Part shown: positions 39,748 to 50,002 of the stretch, in pieces | How positions within the stretch are numbered: position 1 is the stretch's first letter | Layout: the number at the start of each line of letters is the position of its first letter | Assembly (NCBI GenBank): GCA_029782365.1 | Contig: JAKOUW010000120.1 | Coordinates: 1 to 64,000, forward strand | Length of the DNA: 64,000 nucleotides | Direction: 5' to 3' | Source of the DNA: Chloroflexota bacterium | GTDB taxonomy: Bacteria > Chloroflexota > Anaerolineae > Anaerolineales > UBA4823 | The notes under the pieces: model-generated | What the model saw: only the letters and a program-made list of their open reading frames with translations | Databases searched by the model: none | What the model was told of the DNA's origin: nothing | Position numbers and translations under genes: made by a program

Positions 39748-40689
39748 TTAGGAGAAAGAAGTCCGGTTTGCTGGGATGCTTTCCATGGCCAGTCTCAGTT
39801 CCTGAATATTCTGCCTGGCGATGGTGCGGCCGCGCCGTAAACCGGCCGCCAGAACTGCATCTAATTCGCCGGGCGCGGCCAGCCACTTGGCGCGTTTGAC
39901 ACGCAGAGAATGCAGACCCTCGTTAATCCCTTCGCCGAGCAGCTTGTGCAGTTCTTCTTCAGAGAGGTCGCCTCGATCGAAGCTGGTGAGCACACGCGTT
40001 TGCTCGGCTGGCTCATGGATAAAATGCTCCACATATCTTTGCAAGACATTTTTCGGCAGCCGGTTTATTTTCGCCTGCGTCTCTTCTTCGCTGTCTTTTA
40101 GCCAGATAGCATTGTTGCGAGCAGTGAACATCGGCTGGCCATCAACACCAGGCAACTGGCTGGTTGGAAGCGGCAGCCAGGAGATCGTCGGCAGGTTGAG
40201 ATTGTAGCGAGCATTGATACGCTGTACCAGGATGCTGGCCAGGTCACCGGCGCTGCGAGAGCTGGGATACGCCGGAGTGTGAGTAGCCGCAAACAATAAC
40301 AGCAGGGCTGATTCTGGCAGTGTCTCGCTTGCACCGGGAAGAGGGCTGACCGGTTCATCTTCAACCAACGGCTGGAGAATCTTAACCATTTGGTCCAGTT
40401 CCATCAGTTGAGAAAGCTGGACGATCACCGATTCGTTCGGGCTCAAACCAGCGGCCAACCAGCCTGCCAGCAGTTCATGGATATTCTTTTTCTTTTGTTG
40501 ATCTACCGCGCTGCCTGGTGCTCCATCAGCAATGATAAACAAGGTTTCATAATGTTCTTGAAAATTCGTTACCGGCAATAAAGAGCCGACGAGCTGCCCA
40601 ATGTGCAAGGGACCGATGGGCCGCTGTGAGAAAACAATTCTGCCAAGGCAAGGGTTATCGAAAATTGGTGATTCCATGTGTTTCTCCAC
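39748..40689 (-). CDS. tryptophanyl-tRNA synthetase-like protein lacking a KMSKS motif
   Basis: GPLHIGQLVGSLLPV (HIGH) and class I architecture, but GVDGQPMFTARNNAIWL in place of KMSKS. Confidence 0.75.
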   Translation of the reverse strand: MEKHMESPIFDNPCLGRIVFSQRPIGPLHIGQLVGSLLPVTNFQEHYETLFIIADGAPGSAVDQQKKKNIHELLAGWLAAGLSPNESVIVQLSQLMELDQMVKILQPLVEDEPVSPLPGASETLPESALLLLFAATHTPAYPSSRSAGDLASILVQRINARYNLNLPTISWLPLPTSQLPGVDGQPMFTARNNAIWLKDSEEETQAKINRLPKNVLQRYVEHFIHEPAEQTRVLTSFDRGDLSEEELHKLLGEGINEGLHSLRVKRAKWLAAPGELDAVLAAGLRRGRTIARQNIQELRLAMESIPANRTSFS

Positions 40690-40703
40690 ACCCGTTCCGC
40701 ATC

Positions 40704-41210
40704 TTAAAATTCTTGCGGCGGTTTAATCCGGTCGATGATTTTATAATAATAAGCAAACTGGTCGCCAGGCTCGGCGATATACCTGCACTCAGTTTCCTGC
40801 CAGTCAGCAGGCTGTAGCCGGGGAAAAAAAGCATCTGCAGAACCATTCGATTGCACTACGGTTGCATAGACCCGCCCGGCAAATGGAAGCGCCTGGGCGT
40901 AAATTTGTCCGCCGCCGATTACAAAACATTCGGTTTCACCATGCTGCGCCGCCAGGCGAACTGCCTGCGCCAGCGAGGAGGCTACCAGCGCCTCAGCGGC
41001 TCTGAAGTCGCTCTGGTGTGTAATAATTATACTCTGCCTGCCGGGAAGTGGGCGCCCAATTGCTTCCCAGGTTTTACGCCCCATCACGATGTGATGGCCC
41101 ATCGTCAACTTCTTAAAGCGCTTTTGATCGCTGGGCAGCCGCCACGGCAGAGCTCCGTTCCATCCAATTCCCAGGTTTAAATCATAAGCTACAACCAGTG
41201 AAATAATCAT
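40704..41210 (-). CDS. folA: dihydrofolate reductase
   Basis: [58 protein letters not shown]. Confidence 0.95.
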   Translation of the reverse strand: MIISLVVAYDLNLGIGWNGALPWRLPSDQKRFKKLTMGHHIVMGRKTWEAIGRPLPGRQSIIITHQSDFRAAEALVASSLAQAVRLAAQHGETECFVIGGGQIYAQALPFAGRVYATVVQSNGSADAFFPRLQPADWQETECRYIAEPGDQFAYYYKIIDRIKPPQEF

Positions 41211-42001
41211 ACTGCGATAGGTGCTTTGATCCCAGGATGAGCCTGATAGTTTTCGAGCTGGAAATCTGCATACGAAAAATCGAAGATTGAGGTGACCGCC
41301 GGATTCAACTTGAGCGTGGGCAGTGAATATGGTTGGCGACTGAGCTGCAGGCGAGCTTGTTCGATGTGATTGAGGTAAAGATGAGCATCGCCGAGCGTGT
41401 GGATAAATTCTCCTACCTGCAGATCACAAACCTGCGCGATCATATAGGTTAACAGGGCATAGGAAGCGATATTGAATGGCACACCCAGGAATACATCGGC
41501 TGATCGTTGGTAGAGCTGGCACGACAAACGCCCTTCTGCTACATAAAACTGGAACAAGACATGGCATGGTGGGAGGGCCATTTTCCCGATTTCTGGGACA
41601 TTCCAGGCCGAAACCACCAAGCGGCGCGAGTTGGGGGTTTTGCGAATATTATCGATCAACATAGCAATCTGATCGGTCACCTGTCCATCCGCGCCGCGCC
41701 AGGAGCGCCACTGCACGCCGTATACCGGCCCCAGCTCGCCCCGGTCATCCGCCCATTCGTCCCAAATCGAGACGTTATTTTCTTTCAAGAATTGTATGTT
41801 CGATTCGCCTCGTAAGAACCACAATAATTCATAAGCAATCGATTTGAAATGCAGTTTTTTGGTAGTTAACAGAGGGAATCCCTGCCTCAGGTCAAAGCGC
41901 ATCTGGTAACCGAAAACGGAAAGCGTACCGGTACCTGTCCTGTCGGTTTTGCGTGCACCATGGTCGATAATATGTTGAAGTAAAGCTAAATAGGTTTGCA
42001 T
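41207..42001 (-). CDS. thyA: thymidylate synthase
   Basis: [31 protein letters not shown]...[12 protein letters not shown]...[18 protein letters not shown]. Confidence 0.97.
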   Translation of the reverse strand: MQTYLALLQHIIDHGARKTDRTGTGTLSVFGYQMRFDLRQGFPLLTTKKLHFKSIAYELLWFLRGESNIQFLKENNVSIWDEWADDRGELGPVYGVQWRSWRGADGQVTDQIAMLIDNIRKTPNSRRLVVSAWNVPEIGKMALPPCHVLFQFYVAEGRLSCQLYQRSADVFLGVPFNIASYALLTYMIAQVCDLQVGEFIHTLGDAHLYLNHIEQARLQLSRQPYSLPTLKLNPAVTSIFDFSYADFQLENYQAHPGIKAPIAV

Positions 42002-42069
42002 CTGGTTTTACCTCTAATGATCATATTTTACACGCGATGCGAGAATAACGGCTTTGATTGATGAATTGT

Positions 42070-42340
42070 TAATTTCTAGTGCATCCAGGCGTGCATCTTT
42101 CCAGGCTCCGTTCACAACCGCCAGGGATCTGTTTTGTTCGACCCTGACAAAAGATGTGCTCTGAGCTATAGGCCTGGCCAACCAGGCGATGCCCATGCCG
42201 CAGCTCGTGGGGCTGTGAAAGTGCGGTGCAAACAATCTCTGCAGCCGTCTTCCACCGTCGTGGTAGTTGTCGCGGTATTCCTTTTGGCGCGCCAGGTTCT
42301 TGGCGTGTTTGACCAAAGGAAGGATCAAGGTCAAAGAGTG
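42070..42340. other. unassigned hairpin-rich intergenic region (candidate structured RNA)
   Basis: At least five short perfect inverted repeats; no convincing CDS. Confidence 0.4.
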
Positions 42341-42369
42341 GAATTGACGCACGGGCCTGTTGATGGATC

Positions 42370-42954
42370 CTAACCGGAAATTTGAATAATATCAGACACC
42401 GTGCGCTCAAGTTCGTCTGTTAATCCGCCTGGTTGAATTTGTTTAAATTCAGCCAACAAAGCCTGGTAATACCAGAGAGTGCCGTCTTTGCCGCCGTTGA
42501 AACGGCCCCACACGGAATGTCCAACCTGCCGAAGGTTGTCCAGCAGCGATCGTGCATTGTGCACTTTATCTGCCAGAGACACCAGGTGAACATCCGGAGC
42601 TGAATTCTTTAAACGGGCCAGGTACGCTTCTTTGCGCTGGCGCCAGGGCGGCTTGGGACTCTCGTAGGCATCAGTGCAGCCATCCACAAGGTCAGCCACG
42701 CGTGGTCCGAACCGCTGGCGTATCTCATCCAGCCGCTTGCGCCCACCCTGATCTTCGACTGCGTCATGCAGCAAAGCGGCGATTGCCTGGTCTTCATCGC
42801 CGCCATTTTCAAGCACCAGCGCCGTCACGCTCATGAGATGGGAAAAATAGGGGATTTGGGTGCCTTTCCTTTTTTGGGTGGCGTGCAGGTGAAACGCATA
42901 TCGCAAACCTTCTTCAAAGCGATTGGTCAGTTCCATTGTTTTCCTCCCTGGCAA
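42370..42954 (-). CDS. HD-domain protein (RelA/SpoT hydrolase-like)
   Basis: HATQKRKGTQIPYFSHLMSV...AIAALLHDAVEDQGG...VSLADKVHNARSL. Confidence 0.88.
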   Translation of the reverse strand: MPGRKTMELTNRFEEGLRYAFHLHATQKRKGTQIPYFSHLMSVTALVLENGGDEDQAIAALLHDAVEDQGGRKRLDEIRQRFGPRVADLVDGCTDAYESPKPPWRQRKEAYLARLKNSAPDVHLVSLADKVHNARSLLDNLRQVGHSVWGRFNGGKDGTLWYYQALLAEFKQIQPGGLTDELERTVSDIIQISG

Positions 42955-43834
42955 TGTTGCCAGAAAAATCCATCAGCAGGGCTGACGGGATGCGTAGGAC
43001 CTGGTTCGTCTGCAGATTAACCCACACATATAAAGTGTGATCCACAGCCAACATTTCATTGTCCTTGCAACGCCGGATGATGTAATGCCGGGTCACCATC
43101 GACCGCTTGACACCCGATAACCAGGTAGAGATTTCCAGCTCATCGTCCAATACGGCCTGTTGGCGGTATTCAATATGATGGCGGCGCGGTACAATCATGA
43201 AGCCATTTTCCTGGCACTTTTCGAAACCCCAACCGAAGTATTCGCCCAGGCGAGTGCCGCATTCTTGAATATACGCCAGGTAAGCAGCGTTGTTGACATG
43301 CCGGGCGGGGTCCAGGTCTCGCCACTCTACACGTCTGGTTTGACGAAAAACGTCTGAAGGTGGAGGAGGGGGATCCGGGAACCGCTGGCGTCTAGAGCGA
43401 GCAACCTGGGCGTGCGCAGAACCCGTCCACTCTGGGATGAATGCAAGCACCATCTCTTTCGGGACTGAGACTGGCTGGTTGGTAGCGACATCCAGGTAAA
43501 CCCAATCAGTCCAGGCGGTGGCAACTGGTGAATGGCTGGTCTGCGCATAGATTTCATAGCGCCTGATCGAGCGCACACGGCGAAAATCCTCCACCCATGT
43601 CCGCACCGTCACCTCATCATTGTATTTCACCGGCTGTAAATATTCGATCTCTGTTTCACGCACAAACCAACGCCTGCCAGACTGCTCGTAAGCGATCATA
43701 CCGTAACCGGCGGCCGCCGAGGCATCATAGGCTGTTTCCTGCATATACCGCAGATAGTTGACATTATTCAGGTGTCCGTAGGCATCACACTCGTAATGCC
43801 GGACACGAAAGGTGCGTTCAAAGAAAAGTGGCAT
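42914..43834 (-). CDS. tandem double-hotdog acyl-CoA thioesterase
   Basis: Two hotdog units: RVRHYECDAYGHLNNVNYLRYMQE and RVEWRDLDPARHVNNAAYLAYIQE. Confidence 0.88.
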   Translation of the reverse strand: MPLFFERTFRVRHYECDAYGHLNNVNYLRYMQETAYDASAAAGYGMIAYEQSGRRWFVRETEIEYLQPVKYNDEVTVRTWVEDFRRVRSIRRYEIYAQTSHSPVATAWTDWVYLDVATNQPVSVPKEMVLAFIPEWTGSAHAQVARSRRQRFPDPPPPPSDVFRQTRRVEWRDLDPARHVNNAAYLAYIQECGTRLGEYFGWGFEKCQENGFMIVPRRHHIEYRQQAVLDDELEISTWLSGVKRSMVTRHYIIRRCKDNEMLAVDHTLYVWVNLQTNQVLRIPSALLMDFSGNIAREENNGTDQSL

Positions 43835-43863
43835 GTGTGTTCGGGTGTTGAATGAGCTGGAAT

Positions 43864-45054
43864 TTAATCTTTGCCTGGGTTGAGTTGGGCTTGATTGGTA
43901 GGTTGGGTTGGCACCGCCAAAATATTTTCGGCTGGCAGGGGAAGATCCCGACCTTGCCATAGATGAGACCGCCCAGCCAGCTCATGATTGTCCCAGTAAA
44001 TTTCTACCAGGTGTCCATCGGGGTCGCGAAAACGCACTGCCCAGGAAATTAAATGATCGATTGTTGTCACTTCCAGCCCGCCATCTCGCAGCGTCTGGTA
44101 AACGCGCGCCAGGCTGGCCTGGTCAGGCACGACAAAGCTGACCATTTCCATGCCAACCGCGGTCTTGTCTGCAGTGGGTGCTTCCGGTCCAGCATTGATA
44201 AGCACCAGGCTGTGGTGGGTTTTGTCGCTGCTGAGGAAGGCAAAAGCTTTTCCCACCCGTTCGGTGAGCTCCATTCCCAGGAAGCGCATATAAAAATTGA
44301 TGCTGCGCTCCATGTTGCGCACACGAATATGGACTGCTCCCAGGCGCGGCGAATAACCCGGCAGTTGGGGCAGACCGGTGATGCCCATGCTGTCCAGTTG
44401 GTGGGCCAGCCACTCTTGCGCTTTCGTCAGGCTCTCAGGGGTAAGTGAGTGGCCCATATGATATTCATAATATTGGAAATTCAAAGGCAGGGTGGCCAAA
44501 AGGGCGCTGGTTGCGCGTCCCAAGGATATCGGGTAAAAAATATCCTGGATGCCGTGAATTACCAGGATTGGTTTGCTGCGCAGGCGCTCAGGTTGGGCAA
44601 ACACATTGCGCATATCTGGGAGAACCTGGCCGTTGATAGCGGCGGCGCTGGTCACCAGGTCCGGCCGGCTTAAAATCGCGCTGAGAGCGATAACTGCGCC
44701 CTGGCTGTGCCCGAGGAGATGCACCTGGCTGGAGTCGATTTTGAGCCGCGAAATTGCATCGCTGATCCAGGTAATCAATTTGGAGCGGCTGTACTCGGCC
44801 TGCTGCTGGTTCGAGACTGCATTGCCTTGTGTCCAATCGACCATGAACCAGGAATTGCTACCAGCCGTCTGTGCGAACGGGGCACGCAGGCTGGCGACCA
44901 GGAAACGATCATCGACCCCTTCCATTGTGCGCAGGAACTCTCGTTCGTTACTGCCGATGCCGTGTAATAAGACGAGCAGGGGCGGACGGCGAATGCGCAC
45001 CTTAGGTTGGCGCAATGAATATTCCAGGCACATTGGTGGGTGCTCGGTCATCAT
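43864..45054 (-). CDS. phospholipase/carboxylesterase fused to VOC (glyoxalase) domain
   Basis: N-term LLHGIGSNEREF, GHSQGAV, MGHSL; C-term LGAVHIRVRNMERSINFYMRFLGMELTERVG...FRDPDGHLVEIYW. Confidence 0.85.
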   Translation of the reverse strand: MMTEHPPMCLEYSLRQPKVRIRRPPLLVLLHGIGSNEREFLRTMEGVDDRFLVASLRAPFAQTAGSNSWFMVDWTQGNAVSNQQQAEYSRSKLITWISDAISRLKIDSSQVHLLGHSQGAVIALSAILSRPDLVTSAAAINGQVLPDMRNVFAQPERLRSKPILVIHGIQDIFYPISLGRATSALLATLPLNFQYYEYHMGHSLTPESLTKAQEWLAHQLDSMGITGLPQLPGYSPRLGAVHIRVRNMERSINFYMRFLGMELTERVGKAFAFLSSDKTHHSLVLINAGPEAPTADKTAVGMEMVSFVVPDQASLARVYQTLRDGGLEVTTIDHLISWAVRFRDPDGHLVEIYWDNHELAGRSHLWQGRDLPLPAENILAVPTQPTNQAQLNPGKD

Positions 45055-45107
45055 ACTACATAATTTACTTCACTTTGAATTTATTGGCAACCCTTAAACC
45101 AAAAGCG

Positions 45108-46298
45108 TTAGCGGTCATACCAACCAATGAACTCTTTCAAAATTGCCACCCCTTCCGGTAAACGCCACATTTGAACCCTGTCTAAATTATCGCTCACAAG
45201 ATGGAAACCTCGATCGCGCAGTTTGCGGTCGTATGTGCCTAAAGTGGTCACCGGCACACCGACTTGAAGAAAAGAACAGCCATCTGAGTTTATCGGCCCC
45301 ACCGGTATGGCAGGAGAGCCAGTCACGGAAGTAACAGCCCGGACAACCGCCTGGTTCAGCCGGGTGTCGGTTGGCCGTACCTTCAGTGAAGTCCCATCTT
45401 GCTCCCAAAATACATATTCGCCATCCTGCGCCATCACCTCTAAGTTAAGAGCAGCGCAGGGCAGCGCCCAGGGGCGTCCTCGAGTGTAGGCGCGCGATCC
45501 CTGCATGTTGACTTCCTCACCGCCAAAGAATGCCAGAGTCAGGCGAGTCTTTTGCAATGGAAGTTCTCCTCGCGCCGCCTGATGCGCCAGGCCAAGCAGT
45601 ATGGCGCAAGCAGCGCCGTTATCCACTGCGCCCTGGCTTTGAGCTTGTCTAAGCCTGCCGAGCGCCAAGTTTAAACCCAATCCCCAGGCCAGGAATAGCA
45701 GTGGCAAGGTGAGTAAAACGCTCAATCCACGAACCCAGTCAGCCGCAGGGACAACTGCCAGCGCGAGAGCAGGCTGCAGGGGGGACAGGCAGCCGAGCAA
45801 GACTGCTAACAAAATTCCCAGACGCAAGTTTTTAACGAAGAACAGCCTTGTGTGGTGGTCGTAAAGTTCGGTCTTGCTGTCGATGTGTGCAGAAATGACC
45901 AGTTCACGCTCTGGGATTGCCGGAGCGAATTCGACCAGTAAATTTTCCCCTCGCATTTTGCCAGGCCAGGTGATGAGCGGCAGGTTGAAGGCAACATCCA
46001 CCAGGCCGCCGGTCACACCCAAGATGGCAGCCAGGGTGCCAACCCAGCCCCAACCGAGCCAGATGCTGAGCGCCAGCAGGCTGTGGGTGCAGATCAGCCA
46101 CACACCGATGGAAAAGAAAAAGTAAGGCCGCAGTGTGTAAGCCTGGAGCTCGAAGGCAATGTTCTGGCGCGCCAGCCAATCGCACAACGCCCGGCGCACT
46201 TCTGCCTCGGCTGGGCTGCCGCTCAAGCGCGGACGGGAAAGGTGGCGCATCAATTCGAAGTAATCAACTTCACCCATACGCCTGCCGCTCAAAAGCAA
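45108..46298 (-). CDS. M28-family aminopeptidase-like membrane protein
   Basis: SAHIDSKTE, VDNGAACAILLGLA, FFGGEEVNMQGSRAY with TM segments. Confidence 0.85.
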   Translation of the reverse strand: MLLSGRRMGEVDYFELMRHLSRPRLSGSPAEAEVRRALCDWLARQNIAFELQAYTLRPYFFFSIGVWLICTHSLLALSIWLGWGWVGTLAAILGVTGGLVDVAFNLPLITWPGKMRGENLLVEFAPAIPERELVISAHIDSKTELYDHHTRLFFVKNLRLGILLAVLLGCLSPLQPALALAVVPAADWVRGLSVLLTLPLLFLAWGLGLNLALGRLRQAQSQGAVDNGAACAILLGLAHQAARGELPLQKTRLTLAFFGGEEVNMQGSRAYTRGRPWALPCAALNLEVMAQDGEYVFWEQDGTSLKVRPTDTRLNQAVVRAVTSVTGSPAIPVGPINSDGCSFLQVGVPVTTLGTYDRKLRDRGFHLVSDNLDRVQMWRLPEGVAILKEFIGWYDR

Positions 46299-47277
46299 AC
46301 AAGGCGGCCTGACCTCCGGTGTGCAAAAAGATCACAGCTTCGTCCTGCCCGATCACTTTGCGCTGAATTAAATCCAACATCCCACCAAATGCTTTGGCAG
46401 TGTACACCGGATCTAACAAGATACCCTCATGGCGAGCTAATTTCAGCAGAGCAGCCTGCCCGGCAGGTGAGGGCGTTCCGTATTGTTGGCCTACATATTG
46501 GCGTTCGATCAATGGCACATCAGCCGCACTGAAGCGGTAATCTGCATTCAGTTGGGCACATATTTCGCTTGCCAGGGCGGCAATTGAGGTTGGGAATCCT
46601 TTCCACAATTTGCCGACATCGATGCCCAGAGGGCGCACCGGTGAATTGCACAAAGCCAAGCCCGCCATCAAGCCGGCCAATGTGCCGCCCGACCCGGCAG
46701 CCGTCACCAAACATGCTTTCTCCAGGCCTAAAGCGCGCGTTCCCTGGTCGATTTCCTGCGCAGCACGCACATACCCCAGTCCGCCCAACCAGTTATGTCC
46801 ACCAACGGGAATAAAATAATGCTCGCCGACCAGTGCCCAGGCAATCAGGCGCACCAGGCGGATGGTGGCTTCCAGGCTCATTCCACCCCCTCCGCCCAGG
46901 GGTATAAAATGGAGATGCGCGCCGAACAACCGATTGAGCAGCAGGTTGCCCACCAGGCGAGCCGGCCGCGGATCGAAATAAAACAGGTGTGTTTCCATTC
47001 CCAGACGGGCGCAGGCTGCCGCTGTGAGGCGTGCATGGTTCGATTGTAGCCCGCCAAATGTAACCACCTTGCGCTGGCCGCGCCGCTGCGCATCAGCCAG
47101 CAAATATTCCAGCTTGCGTGTTTTGTTGCCGCCCATTCCAGGCCCTGGCTGGTCATCTCGCTTGATGAAAATCTGGCAGCTCAACTCTGCGCTCAAGCGC
47201 GGCAGTGGCTCTAACGGCGTAGGCCACTCTGCCAGATGCACCCGTCTGGTGCTGTTCAGGCGCTCTTGCCAGGTCAT
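46270..47277 (-). CDS. PLP-dependent D-cysteine desulfhydrase/ACC-deaminase-like
   Basis: WPTPLEPLPRLSAEL...IFIKRDDQPGPGMGGNKTRKLEYLLADA...GLQSNHARLTAA. Confidence 0.88.
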   Translation of the reverse strand: MTWQERLNSTRRVHLAEWPTPLEPLPRLSAELSCQIFIKRDDQPGPGMGGNKTRKLEYLLADAQRRGQRKVVTFGGLQSNHARLTAAACARLGMETHLFYFDPRPARLVGNLLLNRLFGAHLHFIPLGGGGGMSLEATIRLVRLIAWALVGEHYFIPVGGHNWLGGLGYVRAAQEIDQGTRALGLEKACLVTAAGSGGTLAGLMAGLALCNSPVRPLGIDVGKLWKGFPTSIAALASEICAQLNADYRFSAADVPLIERQYVGQQYGTPSPAGQAALLKLARHEGILLDPVYTAKAFGGMLDLIQRKVIGQDEAVIFLHTGGQAALFAFERQAYG

Positions 47278-47282
47278 CACAA

Positions 47283-48605
47283 TCAATGCGCTTGAGCAAG
47301 GTGCTGAGCCAGGCGCTTGCCCAATCCGATAATGGTCAATACTGTTGGGCGAGCCAGGGCTTCGGGAAAAGTGCTGGCATCGCACACATACAATCCGGCA
47401 ATTTCGGTCTGCAAGTCGTTGTCCAACATCTCACCGATGCGGACAGTTCCGCTGGGGTGGGTGCCCCGCAAGGGAGTCATAAACATATTATCAGGATCGG
47501 CCCCAGCTTCCTTCAATATTTTTCGACAAACTTGCTCCGCGGCTGCTAACCGCGGTCGGTCATTGGCTGTCAGCGGTTTGCTGATTTTGCCATCAGGGAA
47601 CACTCCGCCTGAGACAACGTCTTTTAATTTGATCATCACACCAAGCGTATTGTTCCACCTGGGCCAATACAATGGGTAGCGCGGCCCCTTGAGGGTATTG
47701 ATGATGGGAAACAACAGCCAGGGGTCGATCAAGGTGCTGAGCAGATACCCATCATCCAGATTCTCCCACGACCAGGTCATCGGTGGTTCATTGCCGATGC
47801 CGCGCTCTTTGATAAATCCATAAACCATCACGGTGACATCCATAGTCATCCCCTGGCCGGCCTGCGTAAGACCCGAAGCCTGGAGGATGCGCGGGGTGCC
47901 GATCCCCCCCGCCGTCAGGATCACGGTATCTGCCAAAGCCTGGAACGGCTGACCAGCCAGGGTTCCTTCGACGCCGGTGGCGCGCCGGCCCTCGATCAGA
48001 ACCTTGAGCACATTTGCCCGCGTGTGAAGAACGGTCCCGGCCTGCACAGCTTCATCTACCCATTCAGCAGCGTTCCACTTTGCTCCACAGCGGCAGCCAA
48101 GCATGCATTTCGCTCCGCAGTCAAAATGCTTGCCGCGCGCTGGCTGCATGAATTTTAACTGTGGTTCCCAGGCATAACCCAATGCTTGCCCGGCTTGCGC
48201 AATGCGAGTGGATGCCGAGCCGCGCAGTTCCGCTGGCAGCGGGGCAACGTTTAATTCTTGCATTGTTTCTTCCACTTCTGCGTCAATGTTCACATGATAT
48301 TTGTTTTTCAACCAATCTGGAGGGGGGGCGGCGCAGCCGCAGTACATACTGGTGGCGCCGCCCACCATTAGCGGGCGAACGATATTCAAACCTTCCTGGG
48401 TGAAAAGCAGGCTCATGCGGTCGGCGTAAATCAGGGCTCCCAGGTATGTGCCATAATAAGGCTTACTGCGCTGGTCAATGCCGCGTTCAAGCAAGAGCAC
48501 TTTTTTACCGAGGCGCGCCAGTTGGCGCGCCGTGGTTGCCCCGCCAGGCCCTGAACCAACAATGATGACGTCTGCGTGCAAAACCAGTTCATTCGTCATA
48601 GCCAC
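47283..48605 (-). CDS. GMC-family oxidoreductase
   Basis: VIIVGSGPGGATTARQLARLGKKVLLLERG; VILTAGGIGTPRIL; GTHPSGTVRIG. Confidence 0.9.
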   Translation of the reverse strand: MAMTNELVLHADVIIVGSGPGGATTARQLARLGKKVLLLERGIDQRSKPYYGTYLGALIYADRMSLLFTQEGLNIVRPLMVGGATSMYCGCAAPPPDWLKNKYHVNIDAEVEETMQELNVAPLPAELRGSASTRIAQAGQALGYAWEPQLKFMQPARGKHFDCGAKCMLGCRCGAKWNAAEWVDEAVQAGTVLHTRANVLKVLIEGRRATGVEGTLAGQPFQALADTVILTAGGIGTPRILQASGLTQAGQGMTMDVTVMVYGFIKERGIGNEPPMTWSWENLDDGYLLSTLIDPWLLFPIINTLKGPRYPLYWPRWNNTLGVMIKLKDVVSGGVFPDGKISKPLTANDRPRLAAAEQVCRKILKEAGADPDNMFMTPLRGTHPSGTVRIGEMLDNDLQTEIAGLYVCDASTFPEALARPTVLTIIGLGKRLAQHLAQAH

Positions 48606-48654
48606 TTTTTCCCTTTCCGGTGTTAATAAAAGTATACCCCCTCCAGGAGTTTCT

Positions 48655-49938
48655 ATGACTCAATCTCGCTCAAACCGTTACCTGTTTTTATTAACCAGCT
48701 TATTGATGCTGGTGTCCATCGTAAACGTGGCTGACAAGGAATTGTTGGCGCCGGTTGTGGATGCTGTCAAAGCAGAGCTTGGCCTGCATGATACCCAGAT
48801 TGCCCTGGTGCGCTCTTCTGTTTTTGTAGCCGCCCTCATCGGCCAATTTTTATGGGGGCCGCTTTCCGACCGCTGGGTGCGCAAGCATATCATCGCCATC
48901 GGCGCGATTATATGGTCTGCCGTGACCTGGATGACGGCCTTTGTCAACAATTTTCCCCAACTCTTGCTGGCGCGTGCCAGTATGAGCTTCGCAGAAGGCT
49001 GTTTCAACCCTTCTTCTTATGCGCTGCTCACGGATTCAGCGCCGAAGCGCCAGCATGGAGTGTTGTTGGGATTGATGAGTCTCACCTACCCGGTCGGCAC
49101 GGCTGCCGCTTTGGTCGGCGCCAGCCTGATAGGTACCAGCCATTGGCGCCAGCCGTTCATTTACTTTGGCATCGCCGGCTTGACGCTGGGTTTCCTGGTT
49201 TTTTGGTTGGTGCGAGAGCCGCAGCGCGGCGCCAACGAAGAAGCGGTCGAGCAAAGCCAGGTGGAATATTCCGGGCGGTTCAATTTTCAAGAATTTCGCA
49301 GTATGCTCTCTTATCCCAGTTTACTGCTGGCCTTTGGACTGGATTCAAGCCAGGCGGCGGTGAATTGGAGCCTGGCCTTTTGGGCACCGACATATCTCAC
49401 GCGCTATGCGATTGCTCCCAGTTCAGAAACGGCATCGTTGGCTCTGCTACCGGCGATCATTGGTTTTGTTGCCGGTGCGCTGATTGGCGGCTGGCTGAAT
49501 GACCGTCTGCGCCCCCACAATTCCTTAGCGCCCGTCTGGATCAGCCTGGCGGCAATGGCAGGCGGGTTTATCTTTGCGTTCTTGCTGTTCAACTTATTCC
49601 AGCTTGGCCTGGTTATGGCAGTTGCATTTCTCCTGGGTTTGGTGACGTACCTGGTGATGCCTTCGGTGAATATAATCCTTTTCAGCGTGGTGCCGCCGGA
49701 AATGAAGGCCACGACGATTTCATCCAGTAATATTGTGTTGAATTCGATTATCGCCGTGCTAACATTCTTCATAGGCCTGATCAGCGATGCTGCCGGTCTG
49801 AGACTGGCGTTTGGTGGGGCGATTTTACTCATGTATGCCATGGGAATTATCGTGAGCCTGGGTTTACTGCGCACCTATCCGGCAGACGTCGCCCGGCGCA
49901 ATGAATTGGTTGCGGCGCGTGTTGGCAAAAAAGATTAA
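48655..49938 (+). CDS. MFS transporter
   Basis: 12-TM style; GPLSDRWVRKH. Confidence 0.9.
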   Translation: MTQSRSNRYLFLLTSLLMLVSIVNVADKELLAPVVDAVKAELGLHDTQIALVRSSVFVAALIGQFLWGPLSDRWVRKHIIAIGAIIWSAVTWMTAFVNNFPQLLLARASMSFAEGCFNPSSYALLTDSAPKRQHGVLLGLMSLTYPVGTAAALVGASLIGTSHWRQPFIYFGIAGLTLGFLVFWLVREPQRGANEEAVEQSQVEYSGRFNFQEFRSMLSYPSLLLAFGLDSSQAAVNWSLAFWAPTYLTRYAIAPSSETASLALLPAIIGFVAGALIGGWLNDRLRPHNSLAPVWISLAAMAGGFIFAFLLFNLFQLGLVMAVAFLLGLVTYLVMPSVNIILFSVVPPEMKATTISSSNIVLNSIIAVLTFFIGLISDAAGLRLAFGGAILLMYAMGIIVSLGLLRTYPADVARRNELVAARVGKKD

Positions 49939-50002
49939 TTCTTTGCTGACTGGCTCCAACTTGTTCCAGACGAACGGCCAACTGCCGACAAAGATTTTAA
50001 CG

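Noticed and set aside
42070-42340. RNase P RNA / tmRNA assignment
   Set aside because: Expected conserved motifs (e.g. GAGGAAAGTCC for RNase P, a recognisable tag ORF and tRNA-like end for tmRNA) not found on either strand
48852-49502. + strand ORF 216 aa
   Set aside because: Alternative frame within the MFS transporter
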